64,000 nucleotides of DNA from Pseudoduganella flava (GTDB taxonomy: Bacteria > Pseudomonadota > Gammaproteobacteria > Burkholderiales > Burkholderiaceae_D), in contig NZ_VLKW01000007.1 in NCBI RefSeq assembly GCF_007830495.1, forward strand, positions 186,001-250,000, in the 5' to 3' direction. The notes beneath the pieces were generated by a model. That model ran no database searches, had not been told where the DNA came from, and saw nothing but the letters and a program-made list of their open reading frames with translations. This document shows, piece after piece, positions 49,597-57,412 of the stretch. The translations under genes were made by a program, and so were the position numbers. Within the stretch, counting starts at the first letter, position 1; each line of letters opens with the position of its first letter.

Positions 49597-50223
49597 TCAG
49601 GCGGCGGGGCCGCTGTGTTGCTTGAATTTTTGTTCGAGACGCTCCAGGCGCTTGGCGAAGCGTTCCACGTCGTCGCGCAGGCGCGTCACGTCGCCGGCGA
49701 ACGCCTCGGTCGTGACGGGGCGCACCAGCAGGGGATTCTCTTCCAGGAAGTACTCGGCCACGTTCTCCGACAGCTTGCGGTGCCCGTCCTTGAGCGACTG
49801 CAGCACCGACTTCGCGCCCGCCACCAGGCGCACGGCGGCGACCGGACCCATCACCTTCTCCAGGTCGTGCTCGGCTTCCCAGCGCAGCGACTGCGACAGC
49901 CGCGAGATCGCATTGGCGAATTCCGCGTCGCCTTCGATCTGCACATAGGAAAACGCCCGCTCGCGGTTCTGCGCGATCAGCGGCAGGTCCGACAGCTTCA
50001 GGCGGATCGTCACCGCGGCGGCCTGTTCGGCGCCGGCCGCCTCGACCATGCCGTCGGCAGCGACGCGCAGGCGCAGCTCGGCCGGCGACGCATCGATGCG
50101 GGCCACCTTGCCCGCATACTGCTTCAGCTCGGCCCGCGCCCAGGGCTCCTGCGCCAGCAGGTGGTTGATCGTGGCAGCCGCCGGCAGCGACAGCGTCGGC
50201 AGCGTGGAAGGAAATGGGAACAT
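49597..50223 (-). CDS. ubiJ: Ubiquinone biosynthesis accessory factor UbiJ
   Basis: A 208-aa SCP2-domain protein. It starts MFPFPSTLPTLSLPAAATINHLL, contains the lipid-binding SCP2 region (about 30-125, with YVQIEGDAEFANAISRLSQSL) and ends in a coiled coil, RLRDDVERFAKRLERLEQKF. UbiJ with UbiK scaffolds the soluble Ubi complex and binds hydrophobic intermediates. No Shine-Dalgarno is visible before its ATG. A terminator upstream separates it from the Tim44-like gene, so it may have its own promoter. Confidence 0.9.
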   Translation of the reverse strand: MFPFPSTLPTLSLPAAATINHLLAQEPWARAELKQYAGKVARIDASPAELRLRVAADGMVEAAGAEQAAAVTIRLKLSDLPLIAQNRERAFSYVQIEGDAEFANAISRLSQSLRWEAEHDLEKVMGPVAAVRLVAGAKSVLQSLKDGHRKLSENVAEYFLEENPLLVRPVTTEAFAGDVTRLRDDVERFAKRLERLEQKFKQHSGPAA

Positions 50224-50237
50224 ATTGTGTGGAGGCG

Positions 50238-50271
50238 AAAAAAACAAAACCGCCCAGAAAACCCGGGCGGT
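50238..50271 (-). terminator. Rho-independent terminator after the Tim44-like gene
   Basis: Stem ACCGCCC (50249-50255) with GGGCGGT (50265-50271). On the minus strand the stem is followed by TTTTGTTTTTTT. It lies 45 nt past the Tim44-like stop and 14 nt before the ubiJ ATG, dividing the ubi cluster. Confidence 0.8.
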
Positions 50272-50315
50272 CTCGATCTTACCAGTTTGCAGGGGATTAA
50301 CCCTGCACACGCGGT

Positions 50316-51284
50316 TTAAGCAAGTTGCTGAATGCCGCCAAGAAGCCAGCCGGCGTTGCCGTTGACGGGTTTGACGAGGTTCCACACCTCGTTGAACGGC
50401 TCCGGCAGCGCATCCGCCGCTGGCTTGATGCGGCCGGTGAACTGCACGGACGCCAGGTAGTCGGTGCCGTTGTTCTCGATGCCCAGCAGTTCGGCATCGA
50501 TGTGCACGACGTCCGTGTAGTCGGCCTTGCCGGCGCGCTCCTGGATCTGCATCTTCAGCTCGGCAAACACTTCGGGCGTCGTGAATTCGCGGATGTCGCT
50601 GACGTCGCCCTTGTCCCAGGCGGCCTGCAGGCGGATGAAGTTGCTCTTCGCGTGGCGCAGGAACGCTTCGCTGTCGAAGTCGGCCGGCACGCCCCACGGT
50701 TGGTGCGGCGCAGCGGCGGCCGGCTGCTCGCTACCGCCCATCACGGGCTGCAGCGGCGGCAGGTTGGTCGGCTGCTGCAGCCGCGAGCCGATTTCCGGCG
50801 TCGAGCTGCCGCCTTGCGGCGCGCCGTAGCTGTCGTTATTGCCGAAGCCGCCCGAATACGCGTTCACGGGCTTCGGTACCGGCATTTGCGACTTGCCCTT
50901 GATCAGGCGGAAGATGAAGTACACGGCGCCGGCGATCAGTGCGAACGTCAGCAGCGTACCGATGGCGCTGGCCATCGCGCCGCCCAGGCCGAAGTGCGAC
51001 AGCAGTGCGCCCAGGCCCAGGCCCAGCAGCGCGCCGCCCAGGATGCCCTTCCACGGGCTCGGGCGGGGTGCCGGCGCGGGCGTCGGCGCCGGCTGTGCGG
51101 CCGGGCGCGTGGCCTGCTGTTGCGGCGTGGCCGTCGGCGCGGGACGCGGGGCCATCCGGCTCACGCTCTGCGACTGCCGTCCGAACGACTTTCCGCCACC
51201 CATCGGGCGCGCGGCCAGTTCCGCCGTCATCGAGAGGGCGGCCAGCGCCAGCGTGGCGCCGACCAGGAGTTTTTTCAGTTTCAT
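50316..51284 (-). CDS. Tim44-like domain protein
   Basis: A 322-aa exported or membrane-bound protein. It has an N-terminal signal-like helix (LLVGATLALAALSMTAEL), a Pro/Ala-rich linker (about 45-80), a Gly-rich membrane segment (ILGGALLGLGLGALLSHFG and a TLLTFALIAGAVYFIFRLI helix) and a C-terminal Tim44/MRPL45-like domain (about 200-320; FLRHAKSNFIRLQAAWDKGD). Function in bacteria is unclear; in Caulobacter a relative, TimA, affects membrane traffic. Found between ubiE and ubiJ in this group. Confidence 0.88.
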   Translation of the reverse strand: MKLKKLLVGATLALAALSMTAELAARPMGGGKSFGRQSQSVSRMAPRPAPTATPQQQATRPAAQPAPTPAPAPRPSPWKGILGGALLGLGLGALLSHFGLGGAMASAIGTLLTFALIAGAVYFIFRLIKGKSQMPVPKPVNAYSGGFGNNDSYGAPQGGSSTPEIGSRLQQPTNLPPLQPVMGGSEQPAAAAPHQPWGVPADFDSEAFLRHAKSNFIRLQAAWDKGDVSDIREFTTPEVFAELKMQIQERAGKADYTDVVHIDAELLGIENNGTDYLASVQFTGRIKPAADALPEPFNEVWNLVKPVNGNAGWLLGGIQQLA

Positions 51285-51306
51285 GGGAGAGTCCTAGCGT
51301 TGAGTT

Positions 51307-52041
51307 CTACAGTTTGATACCGGTGTGCAAAGCGGCCACACCCGCCGTCAGGTTGTAATACTGGACCCGCTCCAGTCCCGCCGCCTGCATCATCGTCTTC
51401 AGCGTTTCCTGGTCCGGATGCATGCGGATCGATTCCGCCAGATAGCGGTAGCTTTCCGAGTCGTTCGCGATCTTCTTGCCCAGCCATGGCAGCACCGAGA
51501 ACGAATACACGTCATACGGTTTTTGCAACGGCTCGGCCACCTTCGAGAATTCCAGCACGAGCAGCTTGCCGCCCGGTTTCAGCACCCGCCGCATCTCGGC
51601 CAGCGCCGCGTCCTTGTGCGTCATGTTGCGCAGGCCGAACGCCACGCTGACGCGGTCGAAATAATTGTCCGGGAACGGCAGCTTCTCCGCATCGCACAAC
51701 AACGTGGGGGTCACGAGGCCCTTGTTCAAGAGACGGTCGCGCCCAACGCGCAGCATCGATTCGTTGATGTCGGTAAGCCAGACCTCGCCCGTCGGCCCCG
51801 CCTGCTTCGCGAACGCCTTGGCCAGGTCGCCCGTGCCGCCGGCGATGTCCAGCACCTTCATGCCGGGACGCACCGCCGCGTTGGCGATCGTGAACGCCTT
51901 CCAGATCCGGTGCAGGCCGCCGGACATCAGGTCGTTCATCACGTCGTACTTGGCGGCGACGGAATGGAAGACCTTGGCAACTTCCTTAACTTTCTCGTCC
52001 TCGTTGACGGTTTTGTAACCGAAGTGGGTGGTGTTGGTCAT
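51307..52041 (-). CDS. ubiE: Ubiquinone/menaquinone C-methyltransferase UbiE
   Basis: A 244-aa SAM-dependent methyltransferase. MNDLMSGGLHRIWK (UbiE signature 1) at about 36-49, motif I VLDIAGGTGDLAKAF, and RVSVAFGLRNMTHKDAALAEMRRVLKPGG (signature 2, shown in parts VAFGLRNMTHKD and RRVLKPGG). It methylates the quinone ring. Starts the ubi cluster; 22 nt before the Tim44-like gene. Confidence 0.96.
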   Translation of the reverse strand: MTNTTHFGYKTVNEDEKVKEVAKVFHSVAAKYDVMNDLMSGGLHRIWKAFTIANAAVRPGMKVLDIAGGTGDLAKAFAKQAGPTGEVWLTDINESMLRVGRDRLLNKGLVTPTLLCDAEKLPFPDNYFDRVSVAFGLRNMTHKDAALAEMRRVLKPGGKLLVLEFSKVAEPLQKPYDVYSFSVLPWLGKKIANDSESYRYLAESIRMHPDQETLKTMMQAAGLERVQYYNLTAGVAALHTGIKL

Positions 52042-52261
52042 TAGTAAATGCGCGATGGGCGGGTTGATCTGCGGGCATTATACAAGCGTCATTCCGACAG
52101 GGGCGCCGCAGCGGACTTGCTTGTCTAATTCGCAATTTCCAACACTTTTTCAAAATCGTGTCAACCGCCTTTCGTAAGGCTGCGTTAAGCGAGCAGGCCG
52201 GTATGTAAAACCGTGCAAATGTTCAAGTAACTCAGTAATAGTTCCGCTACGGAGGAAGACC

Positions 52262-52516
52262 ATGCAGCAGCTCCAACATCAACTCCCCAAGGATATTTAT
52301 TTCCCGGAGATCGATGAGGCAACGCGCGAGATGATCGATGCGACGGACGCGCAAGCGCGCCGCGCGCAAGGCGACAAGCCGCCCGCACCGATGAGCTTTA
52401 ACGCAGAAGCGATCCGTACGCTGCCGCCGGCCGCCCGCGCCGCTTTCCGCTACATCTGGGAACGCGAGCAGCGCCGCTACGAAGAATTCGTGCTGCGCCA
52501 CCGGATGGCCAACTGA
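52262..52516 (+). CDS. Small hypothetical protein
   Basis: An 84-aa soluble, charged protein starting MQQLQHQLPKDIYFPEIDE and ending YIWEREQRRYEEFVLRHRM. It looks helical with many Arg and Glu. GGAGG stands 7 nt before the ATG, supporting expression. The 220-nt spacer before it, divergent from ubiE, should hold its promoter, though no clear hexamers were identified. Family not recognised. The IS element lies 190 nt downstream. Confidence 0.7.
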   Translation: MQQLQHQLPKDIYFPEIDEATREMIDATDAQARRAQGDKPPAPMSFNAEAIRTLPPAARAAFRYIWEREQRRYEEFVLRHRMAN

Positions 52517-52705
52517 CGGCGTTTCTCGCCCTCTGCCGGGCAGGCTGCGTCCGCGGCCGCCCCGACTCCCCCCTGTCCTTCCAGCAAGCCGAGCAGTGCG
52601 CCGCGTCAGCCGACGCCGTGCCTCTTCGGCGTTTGCGCTCGTGATCCGCACTACCCTTCGCCGCGCCTGACGCGCGCTGCCGCGTCCCCAACAGACGAAA
52701 AAAAG

Positions 52706-52729
52706 GGCGCTGTCACCCGAGCTGATGGA
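52706..52729 (+). repeat. Left inverted repeat of the IS1595-like element
   Basis: GGCGCTGTCACCCGAGCTG then ATGGA; one mismatch (G versus T) against the right end. Confidence 0.9.
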
Positions 52730-52776
52730 ACCATTCGGCTCATCCGTTGTCATACCAACAGACAACGGGAGAAGCG

Positions 52777-53757
52777 ATGGAGACCAAACGCTATGCAAAG
52801 GCCTGCGCACACGTCCGCAGTTGGCTGCCCGCACTGACCGATGCGCAACGCGCGGGCTTGCGGGCGTTGCTCGACAACTGCGCGGCGCTGGCGCAATGCC
52901 TGCAACTGATCGCCCAGCTGCGGCCTGTCACGTGCTGCCCCCACTGCGGGGATGCGCGGCTGTACCGGCACGGCATCGTCAGCGGGTTGCAACGCTACCG
53001 CTGTCGGGAATGCCAGCGCAGCTTCAACGCGCTGACCAACACGCCGCTGGCATTCCTGCGCCGGCGCGACGCCTGGCTGCCGTATTTGCAAAGCATGCTC
53101 GACTCGCGCACTGTGCGCGCCGCCGCCACCGGCACTGGCATCCACCGCAACACGAGTTTTCGCTGGCGCCACCGGTTCCTGACGGAGGCGCGCAATGACC
53201 GGCCCGAGGAGCTGAAACACATCGTCGAGGCGGACGAGACTTATTTGCTCGAATCGCAGAAAGGCTCGCGCCATCTGACCCGGCCGGCACGCCGGCGGGG
53301 CGGTGTGGCGCACTCGCGCGGCATTACGAACGAACACGACTGCCTACTCGTGGCGCGCCAGCGCGGCGGCGGCACCTGCGACTGGGTGGCAGGGCGCGGC
53401 CAGATCACGACAGCGAAATTGCAGCGTTGGTTGCGGCCGGCGCTGGCATCTTCCGCCGTGCTGGTCTCCGATGGTGCGGCGGCGTATCACAGCTTCGCCG
53501 CCGCCACCGGAATCCGCCACGAGGCGGTCAACGTTCGGGCCGGCATCCGGGTGCGTGGTATCTATCATGTGCAAGGCGTGAATGCCTACCACAGCCGGCT
53601 GCACCAGTGGCTACGGACCTTCCGGGGCGTGGCCAGCCGCTACCTGGTCAACTACCTCGGCTGGCGTTACGCGCTCGATGGCGGCAGCATCGCAACGCCA
53701 GCCGTGTTGCTGGCCGCGGCGCTGGGCATCAGGACGGTGCCGGCCGTCCCGCCGTGA
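52777..53757 (+). CDS. IS1595-family transposase
   Basis: A 326-aa transposase. The N-terminal zinc ribbon is CCPHCGDARLYRHG and RCRECQRSF (two CxxC pairs, around residues 53-88). The DDE/DDN domain begins at VEADETYLLESQKGS; second acidic residue in VLVSDGAAAYHSF, and the third position is in VQGVNAYHSRLHQWLRTF (Asn, as in IS1595 DDN members). The ATG at 52777 has GGGAGA upstream. The frame is undamaged, so the element may still be active. Confidence 0.93.
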   Translation: METKRYAKACAHVRSWLPALTDAQRAGLRALLDNCAALAQCLQLIAQLRPVTCCPHCGDARLYRHGIVSGLQRYRCRECQRSFNALTNTPLAFLRRRDAWLPYLQSMLDSRTVRAAATGTGIHRNTSFRWRHRFLTEARNDRPEELKHIVEADETYLLESQKGSRHLTRPARRRGGVAHSRGITNEHDCLLVARQRGGGTCDWVAGRGQITTAKLQRWLRPALASSAVLVSDGAAAYHSFAAATGIRHEAVNVRAGIRVRGIYHVQGVNAYHSRLHQWLRTFRGVASRYLVNYLGWRYALDGGSIATPAVLLAAALGIRTVPAVPP

Positions 53758-53791
53758 ACTAGTCCGCAAATCAACCGAGCAACCGAGGCCA

Positions 53792-53815
53792 TCCATAAGC
53801 TCGGGTGACAGCGCC
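53792..53815 (-). repeat. Right inverted repeat of the IS1595-like element
   Basis: Reverse complement reads GGCGCTGTCACCCGAGCTT then ATGGA, matching the left end in 23 of 24 positions. Confidence 0.9.
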
Positions 53816-53841
53816 AAAAAAAGGGGAGCGCCAGGCTCCCC
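53816..53841 (-). terminator. Terminator of the chemoreceptor gene, split by the IS
   Basis: GGGGAGC (53823-53829), loop GCCAG, GCTCCCC (53835-53841). On the minus strand the stem runs into T7. The A7G duplicated by the IS is the T-tract itself, so the terminator keeps a complete copy. Confidence 0.85.
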
Positions 53842-53863
53842 TCGTGATTCATCGCTGAGCGGA

Positions 53864-55582
53864 TCAGAACTCTTCCCACTCGTCCGCTGCAGGTGCCTTC
53901 GCGGGCGCCGCACGCTGAGTGCGCGTCACGGCCGGCTTCGCGGCGGCGCGCTGCACGACAGCGGGCGCACGCGTGGCGGATGCTGCCGGCTTGACCGCGA
54001 CCGGTGCCGCGGCACGGACGCCGGCCGTATCGCCCGACAGCTTGAACGCGCTGACGGCGCGCAGCAGCGCATCCGTCTCGTCCTTCATGGATTGCGTCGT
54101 CGCCGCCGCTTCCTCGACGAGGGCAGCATTGCGCTGCGTGACTTCGTCCATCTGCGCGATCGACTGGTTCACCTGGGCGATGCCGTCGCTCTGTTCGCGG
54201 CTTGCCTCGGCGATGTCGACGACGATGCCCGTCACGCGCTCGACGCTGGTGACCATCTCGTTCATCGCCTGGGCGGCCTGCTCGGCCAGCATGCTGCCGG
54301 AGCCGACCTTGTTGACGGAATCGTCGATCAGCGCCTTGATCTCTTTCGCCGCCGCGGCGCTGCGCTGTGCCAGCGTGCGCACTTCGGACGCCACCACGGC
54401 GAAGCCGCGGCCCTGCTCGCCCGCACGGGCCGCTTCGACGGCCGCGTTCAACGCGAGGATGTTGGTCTGGAACGCGATGCCATCGATGACGCCGATGATG
54501 TCGACGACCTTGCGCGACGAGGCGTCGATCGCCGTCATCGTCTCGGCCATCTGGCCCATCACGGCACCGCCCGCGGCGGCCTTGGTCGACGTCGCTTCGA
54601 CCAGTTCCTTCGCCTGCAGCGTGTTCTCCGCGGTGGTCTGCACCGTGCTGGTCAGCTCTTCCATCGTGGCCGCCGTCTGCTGCAGCGAGCTGGCCTGGCT
54701 TTCGGTGCGCGACGACAGGTCCAGGTTACCGGTGGCGACTTCGTTGGCCGCCGTGCCGATCGCCTGCGCGCCATTGCGCACGTTCGACACCATTTCGATC
54801 AGGCTTTGCTGCATCTTCGCGATGCCGCGCATCAGGCGGCCGATTTCATTGTCGCCCTGCGCATCGACGCGGGCGGTCAGGTCACCATGGGCGACGCCGT
54901 CGAGCAGCTCCACGGCCCGCTCCAGCGGTGCGATGACGAGGCTGCGCAGGAAGAAGTGCATGCCGACAACCAGCGCCAGCGCGGCCACCAGGCCGATGCC
55001 GACGAGCCACAGCACGAGCCGGTATTCGCTGTTACGCTCGGCCATCAGCGCCTCGCCGTGCTCGCTGTTCTGCTTCTGGAACTTTTCCAGCTGCGACGAG
55101 AACTTCGCCCCTTCCGGTGCCAGCTTGCGGCTGCTAATCGCGGCAAAGGCCGCCGTATCCTGCTTCGCCAGCGCCGCTGCCGCCTCGTCGACGGAGGCGA
55201 TCACGGGACGGACCGAGTCGATCAGGTCCTTGCGCAGCTGAACATCGCTGCCCGGCGACGGCGCGGCCGCGGCGAACGCGTCGAGCGCCTTGCGGATACG
55301 GTCCTGGTATTTCTGCACGTTTTGCATCGCGTCGCCCGTGGACGGGCCCTGCGCGCCATCCTTGAGCTCCGAATAGGCGCGATTGAGGCTGGTGCGGGCG
55401 CGGGTCGTATCCTTGTACACCTCGTTGATCGCCTGGGTCTCGAGCGCGATGTCCTGCACCAGCGACAGCGCTTCGTTGGAACGTTTGATCATGAACACAC
55501 CGAGCGCGGCGCCGATGGCGATCATGGCGGCGAACAGGCACAGCGAAGCCATCAGGGTGAGGCGGACGGAAAGTTTAGGCAT
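53864..55582 (-). CDS. Methyl-accepting chemotaxis protein
   Basis: A 572-aa chemoreceptor. TM1 about residues 8-30 (LMASLCLFAAMIAIGAALGV), a helical-bundle ligand domain (4HB type, with ALETQAINEVYKDTTRARTSL), TM2 about 190-212, a HAMP domain, and the signalling tip GIAFQTNILALNAAVEAARAGEQGRGFAVVA (tip motif AFQTNILALNAAVEAARAG). The last residues are DEWEEF, an xWxxF-type pentapeptide that tethers CheR/CheB in Tar/Tsr-like receptors. The ATG at 55582 has AGGAAG upstream. Ligand unknown; 4HB receptors often sense amino acids or organic acids. Confidence 0.94.
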   Translation of the reverse strand: MPKLSVRLTLMASLCLFAAMIAIGAALGVFMIKRSNEALSLVQDIALETQAINEVYKDTTRARTSLNRAYSELKDGAQGPSTGDAMQNVQKYQDRIRKALDAFAAAAPSPGSDVQLRKDLIDSVRPVIASVDEAAAALAKQDTAAFAAISSRKLAPEGAKFSSQLEKFQKQNSEHGEALMAERNSEYRLVLWLVGIGLVAALALVVGMHFFLRSLVIAPLERAVELLDGVAHGDLTARVDAQGDNEIGRLMRGIAKMQQSLIEMVSNVRNGAQAIGTAANEVATGNLDLSSRTESQASSLQQTAATMEELTSTVQTTAENTLQAKELVEATSTKAAAGGAVMGQMAETMTAIDASSRKVVDIIGVIDGIAFQTNILALNAAVEAARAGEQGRGFAVVASEVRTLAQRSAAAAKEIKALIDDSVNKVGSGSMLAEQAAQAMNEMVTSVERVTGIVVDIAEASREQSDGIAQVNQSIAQMDEVTQRNAALVEEAAATTQSMKDETDALLRAVSAFKLSGDTAGVRAAAPVAVKPAASATRAPAVVQRAAAKPAVTRTQRAAPAKAPAADEWEEF

Positions 55583-55743
55583 GGGTTCTTCCTGCAAACG
55601 GAAAGTCACGGACTCGCTATTGTCCTGCCGCAATACGGCGCGCACAATAAGTAACTGACGGTTGAGTATCCTCAAAGCAACAGATTATTGTCTTATGAAT
55701 CTCGACTGACGACATCGTCAATGCCATTCAGGCACGCCGAGGC

Positions 55744-56400
55744 TCATTTCGGGGCAAACGCCCAGCGCACCTGCACGTTCAACTGGTGCTCGCCCTTGCC
55801 GCCCATCGTGCCGCCGGCCGGCACCTTCAGCACCGTGCGCTGGACGCCGCCGCGCGCCGCGCCCTGCAACTGCGCCACGGCCCACTTCCATGCCTGCTGG
55901 TCGATCAGCACTTCCGATCGGGACGCGTAGACGACCCGCCCCGCTTCCGTGTTGACGACGTGGCCGTCGATACGCGGCAGCGCCAGGCGCGCAGACAGCT
56001 TGCCGGCGCGGTCGATCGTGACGGTACCCCTGCACATCGTGGAGACCTGCAGCGCATCGCCTTTCACGCGCGCGGTTGTGCGCCCCGCGAACTGGCGCAT
56101 CTCGCCGCCGTCCACGAACAGGCCGGCGACGCTGTCGTCGATCGTCGCGGCGAACTCGCCGTTGCAGGCATTGGTGGGGGAATAGTGGATGGCGTCGCCG
56201 GCGCTGGACGCCAGCAGCGTGAACGCCATGTGCACGGACTGCGCGGTGACGTATGTCGCGTGATCGGGGCCCGCGCGGCTCTGGCCCGGCCCGTCGATCA
56301 GCACGTCGACCGTCAGGCGGCCGTAACGCTCGCCTGCGCAGACGGCGGTGCTGAACGCCGCGGCAGACAGTGCGGCGACCGCCAGGCGGGCAGGAAACAT
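55744..56400 (-). CDS. Exported hypothetical protein
   Basis: A 218-aa protein with a Sec signal peptide (LAVAALSAAAFSTAVCAGE, cleavage near residue 22). The mature part has two Cys (NACNGEF, STMCRGT) that could form a disulfide, and reads as beta-strand rich (ARVKGDALQVST, RTVLKVPAGGTMGG). I recognise no family. Periplasmic location is likely. Confidence 0.72.
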   Translation of the reverse strand: MFPARLAVAALSAAAFSTAVCAGERYGRLTVDVLIDGPGQSRAGPDHATYVTAQSVHMAFTLLASSAGDAIHYSPTNACNGEFAATIDDSVAGLFVDGGEMRQFAGRTTARVKGDALQVSTMCRGTVTIDRAGKLSARLALPRIDGHVVNTEAGRVVYASRSEVLIDQQAWKWAVAQLQGAARGGVQRTVLKVPAGGTMGGKGEHQLNVQVRWAFAPK

Positions 56401-56526
56401 CGGAACCTCACGAACAAAAAGCCGTGACGTTACACGTTACCAACTATCAAGTCTGTAGAGAAATTGTCGCCGCGATTTATTGCCCGGAAAATGGGGCCTG
56501 TCCCCATTTTTCAGGCAACGGTCTGG

Positions 56527-56952
56527 CTAGTGGCGGTGGCCGCAGCCGCCGTGGTGGTGGTGGTCCTGCGCACCGTGCAGCTTGGCACCCGGTTCGCGGC
56601 CCGTGTCGCCGAAGAAGCCGGCGGCATGCAGGCGGCCGATGTAGTCGTGCCAGCGGGCGTCGAGGTTCGCACCGAGTTCGTACAGGTACTGCCACGTGTA
56701 CAGGCCCGATGCGTGGCCGTCCGTGAAGATGGGCTTCAGCGCGTATTGGCCGACCGGTTCGAGGTCCGTGATGCCGACGTCGCGCTTGCCGACCTGCAGC
56801 GTCTCCTGGCCGGGGCCATGGCCCTGCACTTCGGCGGACGGCGAATACACGCGCAACAGCTCATAAGGAATGTTGAACGACGCGCCGTCGTCGAAGGCGA
56901 TCTCCAGGGTGCGCGATTTGTTGTGCAGCGTGATGGCGGTAGGATTAGCCAT
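56527..56952 (-). CDS. DUF971-family protein with His-rich tail
   Basis: A 141-aa protein. The DUF971 (GBBH-like N-terminal) domain spans about residues 8-100: ITLHNKSRTLEIAFDDG, FNIPYELLRVYSPSAEVQGHG, and SGLYTWQYLYELG. The end DHHHHGGCGHRH is a metal-binding-like tail. DUF971 proteins are linked to iron-sulfur or metal handling; here that is an inference from the tail. It overlaps the HIT gene by 8 bp and was probably co-transcribed. Confidence 0.9.
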   Translation of the reverse strand: MANPTAITLHNKSRTLEIAFDDGASFNIPYELLRVYSPSAEVQGHGPGQETLQVGKRDVGITDLEPVGQYALKPIFTDGHASGLYTWQYLYELGANLDARWHDYIGRLHAAGFFGDTGREPGAKLHGAQDHHHHGGCGHRH

Positions 56953-57409
56953 GATGTGATTCTTCCAGACGTTCTTTGATCGTGCGATGCAGCTCGGGCA
57001 GCAGCGCGGTGCGTACGGCGACGGCCGCCGCATCACTGTTTGTGTCGATGCTGCGCTGGCGCGCGCCCCAGGTAGGGTTCGGGAAATGCATGTCGTCCGC
57101 ATAGCGGGGGATCACGTGCCAGTGCACGTGCGGCGTCATGTTGCCGAAGCTGGCGACATTGACCTTGTGCGGCGCCAGCACGTCGCGCTGCGCCTGTTCG
57201 ACGGCCCATACGGCGCGCATCACGCGCTCGCGTTCATGCGGCGCCAGGTCCGTCATCTCCTTCACGTGCGCGTTCCATACGACGCGCGTGAAGCCGGGGT
57301 AGCCCGGTTCGTCGACGGCGACGACGGTGAGCGCGTCGTCGGCCCAGATGACGACACCCTCAGGGGGTGCCGCCAGCAGCTTGCACAGGTCGCAGGCAGC
57401 TTTTTCCAT
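56945..57409 (-). CDS. HIT-family hydrolase
   Basis: A 154-aa histidine-triad protein. The signature is HVHWHVIPR (about residues 94-102), preceded by NVASFGNMTPH. An N-terminal pair of Cys (CDLCKLL) resembles the zinc site of HinT/Hit proteins. Such proteins cleave nucleotide phosphoramidates or diadenosine polyphosphates. Starts 3 nt after the DUF3683 oxidoreductase stop region on the same strand, so it follows that gene in one transcript. Confidence 0.9.
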   Translation of the reverse strand: MEKAACDLCKLLAAPPEGVVIWADDALTVVAVDEPGYPGFTRVVWNAHVKEMTDLAPHERERVMRAVWAVEQAQRDVLAPHKVNVASFGNMTPHVHWHVIPRYADDMHFPNPTWGARQRSIDTNSDAAAVAVRTALLPELHRTIKERLEESHHG

Positions 57410-57412
57410 GGC

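Larger units (their letters stand above)
52706..53815 (+). mobile_element. IS1595-like insertion sequence, intact
   Basis: A 1110-bp element with a full transposase gene. Terminal inverted repeats GGCGCTGTCACCCGAGCT plus NATGGA (52706-52729 and 53792-53815) match with one mismatch in 24. It is flanked by a perfect 8-bp duplication, AAAAAAAG (52698-52705 and 53816-53823), the size expected for IS1595. It was inserted into the T-tract of the chemoreceptor gene's terminator. Confidence 0.93.

Noticed and set aside
52517..52705. Possible short genes between the 84-aa ORF and the IS element
   Set aside because: Open stretches are short, lack ribosome-binding sites and show no coding bias.
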